A stretch of 64,000 bases of DNA from Streptomyces meridianus (GCF_023703325.1 NZ_JAMQGM010000008.1:1-64000); one strand, 5' to 3'; shown: positions 1 through 9,791, counted from the stretch's first letter. Numbers and translations: made by a program. Notes: generated by a model from the letters alone, not told the origin.

Positions 1-40
1 GGAGTCGCGGGCCGCTTTCGCGTTCCGCTGCCGCCGTACG

Positions 41-59
41 CACCCGGTCCGGACGGGTG
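41..59 (-). terminator. weak hairpin downstream of lipA
   Basis: CACCCG at 41-46 pairs with CGGGTG at 54-59 across a 7-nt loop, just past the lipA stop. The stem is only 6 bp with no T-run, so this is a tentative terminator. Nothing else is recognisable in bases 1-75. Confidence 0.3.
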
Positions 60-75
60 ACGCCGGGGCCGGGTC

Positions 76-1020
76 TCAGGCCACCGCCTCGTCGCTGCGG
101 CGCTTGTCCAGCGCCTGCCGGTAGAGCCGGCCGGCCCGGTAGGAGGAGCGCACGAGCGGGCCGGACATGACACCGGCGTAGCCGATCTCCTCGGCCTCCT
201 CCTGAAGCTCCACGAACTCCTGCGGCTTCACCCAGCGCTCCACCGGGTGGTGCCGCGGCGACGGCCGCAGGTACTGGGTGATCGTGATCAGCTCGCAGCC
301 CGCGTCGTGCAGGTCCTGCAGGGCCTGGCTGATCTCCTCGCGCTCCTCGCCCATGCCGAGGATCAGGTTGGACTTGGTGACGAGACCCGCCTCGCGTGCC
401 CTGGTGATGACCTCGAGGGAGCGCTCGTAGCGGAAGGCGGGACGGATGCGCTTGAAGATCCGCGGGACGGTCTCCACGTTGTGCGCGAGCACCTCGGGTC
501 GCGAGGAGAAGACCTCGGCGAGCTGCTCGGGGACCGCATTGAAGTCGGGGATCAGCAGCTCGACGCCGGTGCCCGGCATCGCGGCGTGGATCTGCCGGAC
601 GGTCTCGGCGTACAGCCAGGCCCCGCCGTCCTCCAGGTCGTCGCGGGCCACGCCCGTGACGGTCGCGTACCGCAGGTCCATCTGCTGCACGGACTCGGCG
701 ACCCGCCGCGGTTCGTCACGGTCGAGTTCCTGGGGCTTGCCCGTGTCGATCTGGCAGAAGTCGCACCGCCGGGTGCACTGTTCGCCGCCGATGAGGAAGG
801 TGGCCTCCCGGTCCTCCCAGCACTCGAAGATGTTGGGACAGCCGGCCTCCTGGCAGACGGTGTGCAGACCCTCGTCCTTCACCAGCTTCTGCAGGGCGTT
901 GTACTCGGGGCCCATCTTCGCCCGCGTCTTGATCCACTCGGGCTTGCGCTCGATGGGGGTCTGGCTGTTACGGACCTCGAGGCGCAACATCTTGCGTCCG
1001 TCGGGTGCGACTGCGGACAC
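76..1020 (-). CDS. lipA: lipoyl synthase
   Basis: Radical SAM enzyme that inserts two sulfurs into protein-bound octanoyl groups to make lipoyl cofactor. The protein (314 aa) carries the radical-SAM cysteines CTRRCDFC and the auxiliary-cluster cysteines [12 protein letters not shown], both intact. The start is the GTG at 1018-1020, giving [10 protein letters not shown] as seen in streptomycete orthologues; a GAGGGAG element lies upstream. The open frame continues to 1338 but that part is shadow sequence. It lies 176 bp downstream of lipB on the same strand, and the two act in sequence to lipoylate the E2 proteins encoded nearby. Confidence 0.96.
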   Translation of the reverse strand: MSAVAPDGRKMLRLEVRNSQTPIERKPEWIKTRAKMGPEYNALQKLVKDEGLHTVCQEAGCPNIFECWEDREATFLIGGEQCTRRCDFCQIDTGKPQELDRDEPRRVAESVQQMDLRYATVTGVARDDLEDGGAWLYAETVRQIHAAMPGTGVELLIPDFNAVPEQLAEVFSSRPEVLAHNVETVPRIFKRIRPAFRYERSLEVITRAREAGLVTKSNLILGMGEEREEISQALQDLHDAGCELITITQYLRPSPRHHPVERWVKPQEFVELQEEAEEIGYAGVMSGPLVRSSYRAGRLYRQALDKRRSDEAVA

Positions 1021-1196
1021 GTCCAGCACTCCCTCTGCTTGCGCGGCTTTCGAATCTTCGGCGAACACCAGGGTACGCCCGCCATTTCCTCGGCCGAGCC
1101 ACCGGGGCGGGACCAGGGCGGCTCCCGCCTCCCCTGGGCAACCCGGCGGCACCCCGGCGCATTCCCGGGCGGGGCCCGGAGGGACCGCGGTGGCTG

Positions 1197-1988
1197 TCAG
1201 ACCGCGCGAGGCAGCGGGGCGGCTGCCTCCAGCACCTCGGTCAGGTGCTTCTCGACGACCGGCAGCACCTCGTCCACCGGCACCCGCCGCCCCAGCTCCC
1301 CGGAGAGCGAGGCCACACCGGCGTCGCGGATGCCGCACGGCACGATCCGGTCGAACGCCGTGTTGTCCGGATCGCAGTTCAGCGAGAACCCGTGCATGGT
1401 GACGCCCTTGGCCACCCGGATGCCGATCGCCGCGAGCTTACGGTCCTCCCGGCGCTGCCCCGCGTTGGACGGGGCGTACTCCGGCCCGCTCAGGCGCGGG
1501 TCGAACTCTTCGTCCTGCAGGCGCGGGTCGAAGTCCAGGGAGAGCCCGCCCAGCGAGCCGCCCGCCGCACCGGGGCGCACCGCGTCCCCGAGCACCCACA
1601 CGCCGCTGCGCCCCTCGACCCGGGTGGTCGCCAGACCGAAGTCCGCGCAGGTGCGGATCAGGGCCTCCTCGAGCCGCCGCACGTGCGCGACCACGTCGAC
1701 CGGCCGCGGCAGCTTGAGGATCGGGTAGCCCACGAGCTGGCCCGGGCCGTGCCAGGTGATCTTCCCGCCGCGATCGACGTCGATCACGGGGGTGCCGTCC
1801 AGCGGACGTTCGCTGTCCTCGGTGCGGCGGCCGGCGGTGTAGACCGCCTGGTGCTCCAGCAGCAGGCAGGTGTCGGGGATCTCGTCCGCGAACCGTGCCG
1901 CGTGCACACGCCGCTGCTCCTCCCAGGCCTCCTGGTACTCGACGGCATCCGCACCGAAGCCCAGACGGGCAAAGCGCAGCTCACTCAC
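1197..1988 (-). CDS. lipB: octanoyl-[ACP]:protein N-octanoyltransferase
   Basis: Transfers octanoate from acyl carrier protein to lysines of lipoyl domains, the step before LipA. At 263 aa it has the expected motifs: [17 protein letters not shown] and the catalytic-cysteine segment [11 protein letters not shown] start it at the GTG at 1986-1988 ([20 protein letters not shown]), which matches the family N-terminus; the longer frame to 2213 has no family similarity. It precedes lipA on the same strand, so the pair probably forms one transcription unit. Its substrates in this window are the two lipoyl domains of the E2 at 7970-9742. Confidence 0.95.
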   Translation of the reverse strand: MSELRFARLGFGADAVEYQEAWEEQRRVHAARFADEIPDTCLLLEHQAVYTAGRRTEDSERPLDGTPVIDVDRGGKITWHGPGQLVGYPILKLPRPVDVVAHVRRLEEALIRTCADFGLATTRVEGRSGVWVLGDAVRPGAAGGSLGGLSLDFDPRLQDEEFDPRLSGPEYAPSNAGQRREDRKLAAIGIRVAKGVTMHGFSLNCDPDNTAFDRIVPCGIRDAGVASLSGELGRRVPVDEVLPVVEKHLTEVLEAAAPLPRAV

Positions 1989-2267
1989 GGCAGCTCCTCG
2001 GGGGTCTCCACGCCTCTCGGCGCTCATGCCACTGTACGGCGGCCGCCAGGGCCGCCGTACACGGCCGCGGTCGCAGGTCCGCAGACGTGTTCGATACCCG
2101 GGCGCCGTGTGCTCACACGATCGGATGAACACCCGTGAGGGGCCGGGGAGCGGCGCCGGCCGGCCGTTACATTCCCCCCGTCCCGGGAGGGATACGGAAG
2201 GAGGCACAGGCACCCGAAAACCTGTCGCGTCCTTCGAAGGCGTTGAAGGCAGGAGAGCTCACAGCTG

Positions 2268-3902
2268 ATGACGGAGCGACCGTCCCCCGACCCGACCCAC
2301 GGGGCAGCCCGTCCCGCCGTCCGCCCCGGGGAAACCCGGCACGGACCGGCACCGGCCCGTCCCGCCGCCCCGTCCGGCACCGAACGGGCAACCCCCGGCA
2401 GTGACGCACAGGCGCCCCCGGCAGGGAGCGGGAACACACGAGGGCGCACCCCCAACCGCCGGCTCGCGGCGCTCATCGCCGAAGCCGGATTCTCCAACGC
2501 CGGCCTGGCCCGCCGGGTGGACCAGCTCGGCCTCGAGCACGGCCTCGACCTGCGCTACGACAAGACCTCGGTGACCCGGTGGCTGCGTGGCCAGCAGCCG
2601 CGGGGCACCACGCCGGCGCTGATCGCCGAGGTCTTCAGCCGCCGCCTCGGACGCCGTCTGACCGCCCAGGACCTCGGCCTCGACACCTGGGTCCCGGTGT
2701 ACGCGGGGCTGGAGTTCGCGGCCACGCCCTCCGAGGCCGTGGACATCGTCAGCGGGCTGTGGCGCAAGGACACCGGGAACCACGCCGACCTGCGCAAGAT
2801 CGCGTTCACCGCCGCCGGCCTCGTGGTGCCCAGCCGGGACTGGCTCATCGGCCGGGCCGACGAACGCGTGGCCCGGATCCCCGAGCAGGCCGGACCGCAC
2901 GGCTCCCCGGCGCCGGGGAGCGGGACCCCGCCCCCGGCGCCGTCACGCAACCCCCTGCCCCGCCAGCAGCAGACCGAGCGGGCCCCCGGGGAGAAGGTCA
3001 CCGCGAGCGACATCGCCGCGCTGCGCACCGTCGGCACACTCTTCCGCAACCTCGACCAGGTCTACGGCGGCGGCCACGCCCGCCAGGCGCTCGTGCGCTA
3101 CCTCGAGCACGAGCTGGAGCCGATGCTCCGCGGCACCTACGGCGACACCACCGGCCGCGGCCTGTTCGCGGCGGCCGCCGACCTGACCCGGCTGGCCGGC
3201 TGGACCTCGTACGACATCGCCGCACACGGCCTGGCCCAGCGCTACTTCGTCCAGGCGCTGCGCCTGGCCCAGGCCGCGGGGGACCGGATGTACGGGGCAT
3301 ACGTGCTGAGCACCATGAGCCGCCAGGCGGTCTACCTGGGCCACGGCCGGGAGGCCGTCCAGCTCGCCCGGGTCGCCCAGCAGGGCGTCGGCAGCGCCGC
3401 GCCCCCGGCGGTGCTGGCTCTGCTGCACGCCGTGGAGGCCAGGGGCCACGGGGTGCTCGGGGACGTACGGGCCTGCACCGCATCACTGCTCCGGGCGGAG
3501 CAGGCGCTGGAGACGGCCCGGACGGGCGACGACCTCCCCTTCTGGGCCCGGTTCTTCGACGAGGGGCAGCTGGCCGACGAGTTCGGCCACTGCCATCGGG
3601 ACCTCCAGCAGTACCGGACCGCAGCCCGGCACGCGGAGCGCTCGCTCGACCTCCGGAGCCCGGACCACGTGCGCAGCAGGCTGTTCTGCCGCGTGGTGCT
3701 GGCCACCGCCCTGCTGGGCCTCGGTGAGCTGGAGCGGGCTTGCTCGGTCGGAGCGGAGGCCGCGCGAGCGGCGGACGGCATGCGTTCGGCGCGGGCGGCC
3801 GACTACGTCCGGGAGTTCGAGCGGCGGCTCGAGCTGTACAAGGACTCGGCCGCGGTGCGCGGTTACCGGGAGCGGGTGGGCGGCGGGGGCCGCCGATCCT
3901 GA
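2268..3902 (+). CDS. HTH/TPR-type transcriptional regulator, NsdA-like
   Basis: A 544-aa protein starting at ATG 2268 behind an AGGAGAG ribosome site. Residues 1-60 are Pro/Ala/Arg-rich and probably disordered. Residues about 62-140 resemble a DNA-binding region, with the signature DLRYDKTSVTRWLRGQQPR shared by many streptomycete regulators. The C-terminal half (about 245-535) is helical and TPR-like. The architecture matches the NsdA-type family, whose founder represses differentiation and antibiotic production in S. coelicolor; orthology to NsdA itself is not claimed. It is transcribed away from lipB. The stop codon lies inside a strong hairpin. Confidence 0.75.
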   Translation: MTERPSPDPTHGAARPAVRPGETRHGPAPARPAAPSGTERATPGSDAQAPPAGSGNTRGRTPNRRLAALIAEAGFSNAGLARRVDQLGLEHGLDLRYDKTSVTRWLRGQQPRGTTPALIAEVFSRRLGRRLTAQDLGLDTWVPVYAGLEFAATPSEAVDIVSGLWRKDTGNHADLRKIAFTAAGLVVPSRDWLIGRADERVARIPEQAGPHGSPAPGSGTPPPAPSRNPLPRQQQTERAPGEKVTASDIAALRTVGTLFRNLDQVYGGGHARQALVRYLEHELEPMLRGTYGDTTGRGLFAAAADLTRLAGWTSYDIAAHGLAQRYFVQALRLAQAAGDRMYGAYVLSTMSRQAVYLGHGREAVQLARVAQQGVGSAAPPAVLALLHAVEARGHGVLGDVRACTASLLRAEQALETARTGDDLPFWARFFDEGQLADEFGHCHRDLQQYRTAARHAERSLDLRSPDHVRSRLFCRVVLATALLGLGELERACSVGAEAARAADGMRSARAADYVREFERRLELYKDSAAVRGYRERVGGGGRRS

Positions 3903-3913
3903 TCGGCGGCCCC
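3886..3913 (+). terminator. terminator overlapping the regulator stop codon
   Basis: GGGGCCGCCGATC (3886-3898) and GATCGGCGGCCCC (3901-3913) form a perfect 13-bp stem. The TGA stop at 3900-3902 sits at the loop and start of the right arm, so the last codons of the upstream gene are part of the terminator. Confidence 0.7.
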
Positions 3914-4080
3914 GGACGTCCTGAACCGTCGGCACGGCGTCGGACGTGACCGGCGCGGCCGCACCCGGAGCGGAACGCCCGCCGGCGGCGGCCCACGGCC
4001 CCCGCGCCCGCAGCCGGGCCGGTCGGGCGCTCAGAAGCTGTTGTCCGACTCCTGCCCGGGACCGAACCCGACCACAGCTC

Positions 4081-5463
4081 TCAGGCCGCCGTAGGCAGTG
4101 ACGCCGGTGCCGGCCCGGTGCGCACCCCGAAGTCGCGCAGCAGCGCCGCGGCCGCCCGGCGGCCCGACCTCAGCGCGCCCTGCACCGTGCTCGCTTCCCG
4201 GTGGTCGCCGCAGACGTACAGCCCCGAGAGCACCCGGACCGGCCGCTGCGGATCGTGCGGAGCGGCCATCACCGGGACCGCATCCGGGTCGTGATGGGCG
4301 CCGACGAGGTCCCAGCCGTCGGCCGACGTCCCGTACAGCTCGCCGAGTTGCATCCGGGCGGCCTTGTCCAGGGTGCCGAGCGGCTCGCCCGCGGCGGCCC
4401 CGAGGACGGTGGAGGTGATCAGGGCCCGTCCCCGCGGTGCGCGGAAGGGGTCGACCTCACTGGCGACGAAGGTGTGCGTGACGGGGCCGCGCCCGTCCGC
4501 GTCCAGGACGAGGGCGGACTCGCGCAACGGCGGGACGTCCGCGGTGTGGTGCAGGACCGTCACCGGGTGGAAGTCCGGGACCCGCAGGCCCGGCAGCAGC
4601 CCGGCCGCTGAGCGTGCGCCGGTGGCCACCACCACGGCCCGGCACGCCAGTTCGCCGCCCTCGTCGGTGACCACGCTCCTCGTGGAGGCCGTCAGGGCCC
4701 GCACCGACGTGCGCACCGTCCCCGGGGGGAGCGCCGCCGCCAGCCGTTCCGGGAGCGCCGAGGCGCCGCCCGCGGGCAGACAGATGCGGCCCCTGGCGAA
4801 TCCGCGCAGCGCGAGGTCCGCGCAACGGCTGGACGTGACGAGGCCGGGATCGCACAGCAGCGCCGACAGCAACGGGCGCAGGAAGGTTTCGACGGTCCGG
4901 GCCGGCAGTCCCCGGTTCCCGAGCGCCTCCGCCGCCGCGGTTTCCGGGCGGGTGCGGAGCCGGTCGGCGGGGGTCGCCGCGATCCGGCGCAGAAACGCCG
5001 ACAGCCGTGCCTGGTCGAACGCTTCGGTGATCAGCACGCGTGAGCCGGAACCGGTCAGCGGCGTGCGGCACGCCCCGGGCGCCGACGACGGGGGACGGCC
5101 GCCGGACACGGCGAGGACGCGCGCCGCGTCCCTGACCCGCCGCGTGCTCCGCGGCTCCCCGAGGCGCAGGCTGCGCTCGCCGCTGCGCACCAGGACACCT
5201 GCCGAGAGCGGCGCGAGCGGCAGGCCGTCGACTCCCGGGGTGCGGCTGCTCCCGGGCGGCGGCGTGGTCAGCAGCAGTCCGGTGCGGTCGAGCCGGAAGC
5301 CGTCGACGTGGTCGGTCGTCATTCTCCCGCCGGGCCGCCCGGCGGCCTCCAGGACGATGACGGACATCCCTGCCTCCACCAGACCGAGGGCTGCCGACAG
5401 CCCGGCCGGTCCGGCCCCCACGACGATGACGTCCGCCCGCTCCGTACTGCGTGATCCGCGCAC
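4081..5463 (-). CDS. FAD-dependent oxidoreductase, phytoene desaturase/amine oxidase-like
   Basis: A 460-aa flavoprotein. The Rossmann dinucleotide motif VIVVGAGPAGLSAALGLVEAG is at residues about 12-32, followed by the second GG motif (EAAGRPGGRMTT). A C-terminal FAD segment reads GLYVCGDHREASTVQGALRSG. This arrangement is typical of the phytoene desaturase/monoamine oxidase superfamily, but no carotenoid genes are nearby and the substrate is unknown. GTG 5463 is supported by GGGGAGG about 5 nt upstream. It is a single-gene unit between the NsdA-like regulator and the epimerase. Confidence 0.8.
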   Translation of the reverse strand: MRGSRSTERADVIVVGAGPAGLSAALGLVEAGMSVIVLEAAGRPGGRMTTDHVDGFRLDRTGLLLTTPPPGSSRTPGVDGLPLAPLSAGVLVRSGERSLRLGEPRSTRRVRDAARVLAVSGGRPPSSAPGACRTPLTGSGSRVLITEAFDQARLSAFLRRIAATPADRLRTRPETAAAEALGNRGLPARTVETFLRPLLSALLCDPGLVTSSRCADLALRGFARGRICLPAGGASALPERLAAALPPGTVRTSVRALTASTRSVVTDEGGELACRAVVVATGARSAAGLLPGLRVPDFHPVTVLHHTADVPPLRESALVLDADGRGPVTHTFVASEVDPFRAPRGRALITSTVLGAAAGEPLGTLDKAARMQLGELYGTSADGWDLVGAHHDPDAVPVMAAPHDPQRPVRVLSGLYVCGDHREASTVQGALRSGRRAAAALLRDFGVRTGPAPASLPTAA

Positions 5464-5713
5464 GTGCCCTCCCCGAGGTCGTGTCCACGCGCCGGGCGAC
5501 CCCGCGTCCGGAACGTGCCGGCCGGAGACGCCTCGTTGTCGATGCCCCGTTCATGCCCTCAACAGGCCGACGGAATGCCCGAGTTCGGATGATCCTAGGC
5601 GCGAATTCCGACTCATGCAGTCGCGCATCGACCGGGCACGGGCGCACAACGGTCGCACGACGGTCGGGTCGGGGCAGAGCCGGTCCGGGGCGTCACCGGG
5701 GTGGCGTCGCGGA

Positions 5714-6607
5714 TCAGGGTCGCAGGGCCGCGCGCACCGCGTCCTCGACCGTCGGGTGCTCGAAGGCGAAGCCGGAATCCAGGAGCTTGCGCGGGATCAC
5801 CCGCTGACTGCTGAGCGCGTCCTGCGCGAATTCGCCGAGGGCGACGCGCAGGGCGGGCGGCGGCACGGTCATCAGGGTCGGGCGGTGCAGCACCTTGCCC
5901 ATCACCGCCGTCACCTCGCGGTTGGTCACGGGTTCGGGGGCGGTGAGGTTCACCGGGCCGGTGAGTTCCTCCGTGACGAGGATGTGCCGGAGGGCGGCGA
6001 CCTGGTCGGCCAGCGAGATGAAGCTCCAGTACTGGCGCCCGCTGCCGAGCCGTCCGCCGAGCCCGAGCTTGAAAACGGGGAAGAGGCGGCCCCAGGCGCC
6101 TCCCTTTTGGGAGACGACCAGCCCGGTGCGGGCGTGGACGGTCCGGATGCCGGCCTCCACGGCGGGCGCGGCCGCCGCCTCCCACTCCTGGCAGACGTCG
6201 GCCAGGAACCCGTCACCGGGGGGCGCACTCTCGTCGATCGCGCGCTCCCCGGTGTCCCCGTAGTAGCCGATGGCGCTCCCGCACAGCAGCACCCGCGGCG
6301 GGGTGCCGAGCGAGGCGACCGCCTCCGCGACGGCGGCCGTGCCGAGCACCCGGCTGTCGCGGATCTCCTTCTTGTACGCCTCGGTCCAGCGGTGGTCACC
6401 CACGCCCGCCCCGGCCAGGTGGACGACGGCGTCACAGCCCGCCAGCCCCGCCGCGTCGACGTACTGCCGCTTCGGGTCCCACTCCACCTCGTCCTCGGCC
6501 CGGGACGGACGCCGCACCAGACGGACGACTTCGTGCCGGTCCCGGAGCAGGGAGCGGACGAGGGCAGAGCCGATGAGACCGGAGGAACCGGTGACCGCGA
6601 TACGCAT
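5714..6607 (-). CDS. TIGR01777-family NAD-dependent epimerase
   Basis: Extended short-chain dehydrogenase/epimerase-like protein of 297 aa. The N-terminal nucleotide-binding motif is VTGSSGLIGSALV. The central YYGDTGERAIDE segment and the C-terminal DUF1731-type region (LGEFAQDALSSQRVIPRKL) are characteristic of the TIGR01777 (YfcH/SDR39U1) family. The biochemical substrate is not established for the family. The mycobacterial counterpart (Rv2216) also lies between lipB and the E2 gene, so a link with lipoate or dehydrogenase function is possible but unproven. A CAGGAT box (minus strand, 6614-6619) lies 6 nt before the ATG, so the mRNA may be leaderless. Confidence 0.88.
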   Translation of the reverse strand: MRIAVTGSSGLIGSALVRSLLRDRHEVVRLVRRPSRAEDEVEWDPKRQYVDAAGLAGCDAVVHLAGAGVGDHRWTEAYKKEIRDSRVLGTAAVAEAVASLGTPPRVLLCGSAIGYYGDTGERAIDESAPPGDGFLADVCQEWEAAAAPAVEAGIRTVHARTGLVVSQKGGAWGRLFPVFKLGLGGRLGSGRQYWSFISLADQVAALRHILVTEELTGPVNLTAPEPVTNREVTAVMGKVLHRPTLMTVPPPALRVALGEFAQDALSSQRVIPRKLLDSGFAFEHPTVEDAVRAALRP

Positions 6608-6715
6608 ACGGCCATCCTGCCCGCACGTCCGGGGTTCATGGGCCGCTCACCGGGTGGTTCAGTCAGCCCGGACACCGGAAACCGCGCCGCCCTCCGGAAT
6701 GACAGAGTGTCCGGC

Positions 6716-7306
6716 ATGCCGTCGTCCGCGCCGCCACCGCACTCCTCCTCCCTGACCATCCGCCCGGCCGTGCACGCCGACGGCGCCGCCCTCGCCGTGC
6801 TCGACCGCCGGACCTGGAGTTCCCTGCACGCGGTGACCCCGGAGCCGACGGGATCCGGGGACGATTTCTTCGACGGCCTGCACCTGCCGGAGCACGTCCT
6901 CGTCGCCGAGTCCGCGGACGAGGGCCCCGTGGGTTACATCAGGATCGTCCCGGCGTCCTCGCTGCCCTCGAACGCCCACGTGCGGCAGATCCAGGGGCTC
7001 GCCGTGGACGTCGCGGCGCGCGGACAGGGGGTCGGCCGGGCGCTCGTCGAGGCCGCGTGCGAGGAGTCGCGCCGGCAGGGCGCCGTACGGATCACGCTGC
7101 GCGTGCTCGGGCACAACGCCCCGGCGCAACGGCTGTACGCCGCCTGCGGCTTCGCCGTCGAGGGCGTGCTGCCGGGGGAGTTCCTGCTCGACGGGGAGTA
7201 CGTGGACGACGTCCTGATGGGGCGAGCGCTCGCGGCGGACACCGGCACCCCGGCCACCGGGCTGCCGTGGCGAAGGCGGGCTTCCCCGGCGCCTCCTAAT
7301 CCCTGA
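6716..7306 (+). CDS. GNAT-family N-acetyltransferase
   Basis: A 196-aa protein with a single GNAT fold. The acetyl-CoA motif A is visible as GLAVDVAARGQGVGRALVEAA, followed by LRVLGHNAPAQRLYAACGF and an EGVLPGEFLLDGEYVDDVLM ending typical of small-molecule or protein N-acetyltransferases. The substrate cannot be inferred. ATG 6716 is chosen because upstream in-frame sequence lacks family similarity; a GAGTGT box (6706-6711) sits 4 nt before it and could give a near-leaderless mRNA. Its 3' end overlaps the convergent DUF4240 gene by 11 bp. Confidence 0.85.
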   Translation: MPSSAPPPHSSSLTIRPAVHADGAALAVLDRRTWSSLHAVTPEPTGSGDDFFDGLHLPEHVLVAESADEGPVGYIRIVPASSLPSNAHVRQIQGLAVDVAARGQGVGRALVEAACEESRRQGAVRITLRVLGHNAPAQRLYAACGFAVEGVLPGEFLLDGEYVDDVLMGRALAADTGTPATGLPWRRRASPAPPNP

Positions 7307-7814
7307 ACCGCTCCCACAGCCGGGGGAAGCGCTTCGCCAGCGCCGTGTCGTCCTCGAGGTCCAGTGGCTCGCCCTCCGGCTCGGGCGGCGGGTCGGGCAT
7401 GCCGAGGTCGGGAAGCGGGCCGCCGGTGAGCTGCTCGTAGGCGTCGTCGGCCGCGTAGCCGAGGTCCTCCGCGTCCCCGTCGATCTCCTCGTCGAAGTCG
7501 TCGAGCAGATCGGCCAGGGCGTCGGGGTCGTGCACGGCGCCCTCGTAGACCTTCCGCCCCTGGCCGATCAGCCAGCAGCGGAAGCTGTCGAACGCGTCGT
7601 CGCTCGCACCCCGGAGGAGCACCCAGGCGGCGCCCCAGAGGTCCCAGTGGTAGGTGCGGTTGTAGCGCACCTCGAAATGACGGGCGAAGTCCCGGACGTA
7701 GTCGGGGTCGAATCCGAGCAGCCGCTCGAAGAGCACGTCGGCGTGCTCCTCCGGGTCGTCTCCGGCGGCCTCGCGGGTGCTGTCGACGATCTCCCAGAAC
7801 TCGGTCTCATCCAT
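7296..7814 (-). CDS. DUF4240 domain protein
   Basis: Acidic protein of about 172 aa beginning MDETEFWEIVDSTREAAG, the hallmark of DUF4240, a family widespread in actinomycetes without known function. The N-terminal two thirds are globular. The C-terminus is a Pro/Glu/Asp-rich tail ending in FPRLWERFRD. Two further starts directly precede the chosen ATG (ATG 7817 and GTG 7820), and no clear ribosome site separates them. It overlaps the acetyltransferase tail to tail. A 17-bp perfect hairpin lies just upstream. Confidence 0.8.
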   Translation of the reverse strand: MDETEFWEIVDSTREAAGDDPEEHADVLFERLLGFDPDYVRDFARHFEVRYNRTYHWDLWGAAWVLLRGASDDAFDSFRCWLIGQGRKVYEGAVHDPDALADLLDDFDEEIDGDAEDLGYAADDAYEQLTGGPLPDLGMPDPPPEPEGEPLDLEDDTALAKRFPRLWERFRD

Positions 7815-7833
7815 CATCACGGGACCAGCATCA

Positions 7834-7875
7834 GGCGTTCGGGGCCGCCCCGCACGCCGGGCGGCCCCGAACGCC
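7834..7875. terminator. 17-bp perfect inverted repeat
   Basis: GGCGTTCGGGGCCGCCC (7834-7850) and its exact complement (7859-7875) flank an 8-nt loop. It follows the E2-gene terminator and precedes the DUF4240 start, so it may be a second terminator for the E2 transcript or a leader hairpin of the DUF4240 mRNA. Confidence 0.6.
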
Positions 7876-7906
7876 GTGGAGCGGCGCGGCCCGGCGTGCG
7901 CCGGAA

Positions 7907-7952
7907 ACGGCCCGTGCCCCGGCCGGAGCGATCCGGTCGGGGCACGGGCCGT
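7907..7952 (-). terminator. terminator of the E2 gene
   Basis: A perfect 15-bp stem (7907-7921 with 7938-7952) holds an inner CCGGA/TCCGG stem with GCGA loop. It starts 18 nt beyond the stop codon of the E2 gene. Confidence 0.8.
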
Positions 7953-7969
7953 CTGCGTGACGAGCTGTC

Positions 7970-9742
7970 TCAGAGGCCGAGCTCGGTCTCGAACTCGCCT
8001 GCCTCCAGGATCTCCTTGACGGCCGTCAGGTAGCGGGCCGCGTCGGCGCCGTCCACCAGACGGTGGTCGTAGGAGAGCGACAGGTAGGTCATGTCACGGA
8101 CCGCGATGGTCTCGCCCAGCTCCGGGTGGGTGATGACCACCGGACGCTTGACGGTCGCACCGATGCCCAGGATGGCCGCCTGGTTCGGAGGCACGATCAC
8201 CGTGTCGAACAGCGCACCGCGCGAACCGGTGTTGCTGATCGTGAAGGTGGCACCGGACATCTCGTCCGGGCTGATCTTGTTGGAGCGGACCTTGCCGGCC
8301 AGCTCACCGGTCTTCTTGGCGATACCGGCGAGGTTGAGGTCACCGGCGCCCTTGAGGACCGGGGTCATCAGGCCCTTCTCGGAGTCCACCGCGATCCCGA
8401 TGTTCTCGGAGTCGAAGTAGGTGATGGTGCCCTCGTCGTCGTTGATCCGGGCGTTGACGACCGGGTGGGCCTTCAGCGCCTGGGCAGCGGCCTTGACGAA
8501 GAACGGCATCGGCGACAGCTTGACGCCCTCGCGCTGCAGGAAGGACTCCTTGGCCTTCCCCCGCATCCGCATGATCTTGGTGACGTCCACCTCGACCACA
8601 CTGGTGAGCTGGGCCTGACCGTGCAGCGCCTTCATCATGTTGTCGCCGATGACCTTGCGCATGCGGGTCATCTTGACCGTCTGACCGCGCAGCGGGGACG
8701 GCTCGGCGGCTGCGGCCTTCGGGGCGGCGGCAGCGGGCTCGGCGGCCGGCGCCGGGGCCTGGGCGGCCTCGGCAGCAGCGACGACGTCCTGCTTGCGGAT
8801 CCGGCCACCGACACCGGTGCCCTTGACCGTCGCCAGGTTGACGCCGTGCTCCGAGGCCAGCTTGCGCACCAGCGGGGTGACGTACGCGCCGTCACCCTCC
8901 CCGCCGGTGGCCGGAGCCGGAGCGGGGGCGGCCGGGGCGGGGGCCGGCTTGGGCTTCTCGGCCGCGGGGGCGGCGGCCGGAGCCGGTGCCTCCTGCTTCG
9001 GGGCGGGGGCCGGAGCAGGCTGCTCGGCGGCCGGGGCGGGTGCTTCCTGCTTCGGAGCGGCAGGTGCCTCCTCCTTCGGAGCCGGTGCCTCCTCCTTCGG
9101 GGCCGCCGGGGCGGCGCCCGCCTCACCGATCACGGCGAGCTTCGAGCCGACCTCGGCCGTCTCGTCCTCGCCGACCAGGATCTCGAGCAGCGTGCCCGCC
9201 GACGGCGACGGGATCTCGGTGTCGACCTTGTCGGTCGAGACCTCGAGCAGCGGCTCGTCGACGTCCACGGAGTCACCGACGGCCTTGAGCCAGCGGGTGA
9301 CGGTGCCCTCGGTCACGGACTCGCCGAGCGCGGGCAGCACGACCGGCGTGCCGTCGCCCGCTCCGGCGGCGGGCGCCGGAGCGGCCTCCTCCTCGGCAGC
9401 CGGAGCCTGCTCCGGCTCCGCGGCGGGCTCGGGCGTCGACGTGGCCCCCTCGGCCGCCGGAGCGGCCTCGGCCTCGGGCGCCGCAGCCTCGGCCGCCGCC
9501 CCCGAACCGTCGTCGATGACGGCCAGCTCGGCGCCGACCTCCACGGTCTCGTCCTCGGCCACCTTGATGGAGGAGAGGACGCCGGCCGCCGGGGCCGGGA
9601 TCTCGGTGTCGACCTTGTCGGTCGAGACCTCGAGCAGCGGCTCGTCGGCCTCGACTCGTTCACCCTCGGCCTTGAGCCAGCGGGTGACGGTGCCCTCGGA
9701 CACGCTCTCGCCGAGCGCCGGCAGGGTTACGGAAACCGCCAT
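7970..9742 (-). CDS. sucB: 2-oxoacid dehydrogenase E2 (dihydrolipoyl acyltransferase)
   Basis: A 590-aa E2 core subunit. Two lipoyl domains carry the attachment lysine in DKVDTEIP at K43 and K172. A long Ala/Pro/Glu linker (about 195-285) precedes a peripheral subunit-binding domain ([16 protein letters not shown], about 290-325). The C-terminal acyltransferase domain ends with the catalytic motif SYDHRLVDG (H560, D564). Streptomycete annotations usually call it the succinyltransferase SucB, but the mycobacterial gene in the same neighbourhood (Rv2215) is DlaT, the pyruvate dehydrogenase E2, so the acyl group is uncertain. lpdA (E3) lies 49 bp upstream and is probably co-transcribed. Confidence 0.92.
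   Translation of the reverse strand: MAVSVTLPALGESVSEGTVTRWLKAEGERVEADEPLLEVSTDKVDTEIPAPAAGVLSSIKVAEDETVEVGAELAVIDDGSGAAAEAAAPEAEAAPAAEGATSTPEPAAEPEQAPAAEEEAAPAPAAGAGDGTPVVLPALGESVTEGTVTRWLKAVGDSVDVDEPLLEVSTDKVDTEIPSPSAGTLLEILVGEDETAEVGSKLAVIGEAGAAPAAPKEEAPAPKEEAPAAPKQEAPAPAAEQPAPAPAPKQEAPAPAAAPAAEKPKPAPAPAAPAPAPATGGEGDGAYVTPLVRKLASEHGVNLATVKGTGVGGRIRKQDVVAAAEAAQAPAPAAEPAAAAPKAAAAEPSPLRGQTVKMTRMRKVIGDNMMKALHGQAQLTSVVEVDVTKIMRMRGKAKESFLQREGVKLSPMPFFVKAAAQALKAHPVVNARINDDEGTITYFDSENIGIAVDSEKGLMTPVLKGAGDLNLAGIAKKTGELAGKVRSNKISPDEMSGATFTISNTGSRGALFDTVIVPPNQAAILGIGATVKRPVVITHPELGETIAVRDMTYLSLSYDHRLVDGADAARYLTAVKEILEAGEFETELGL
9211..9647. repeat. 50-bp direct repeat inside the E2 gene
   Basis: Bases 9211-9260 and 9598-9647 are identical over 50 nt. 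Both encode the lipoyl-attachment region of the two lipoyl domains. The copies are 387 bp (129 codons) apart and in frame. Confidence 0.9.
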
Positions 9743-9791
9743 GGTTTCGGTTGCTCCTTAACGATCTGTGCGGATGTGGTCGCGCCCGGAC

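Noticed and set aside
4364..7306. A 980-codon open frame on the plus strand
   Set aside because: Only its last 196 codons are a real gene (GNAT). The rest is a high-GC shadow of the oxidoreductase and epimerase on the other strand, with no domain similarity.
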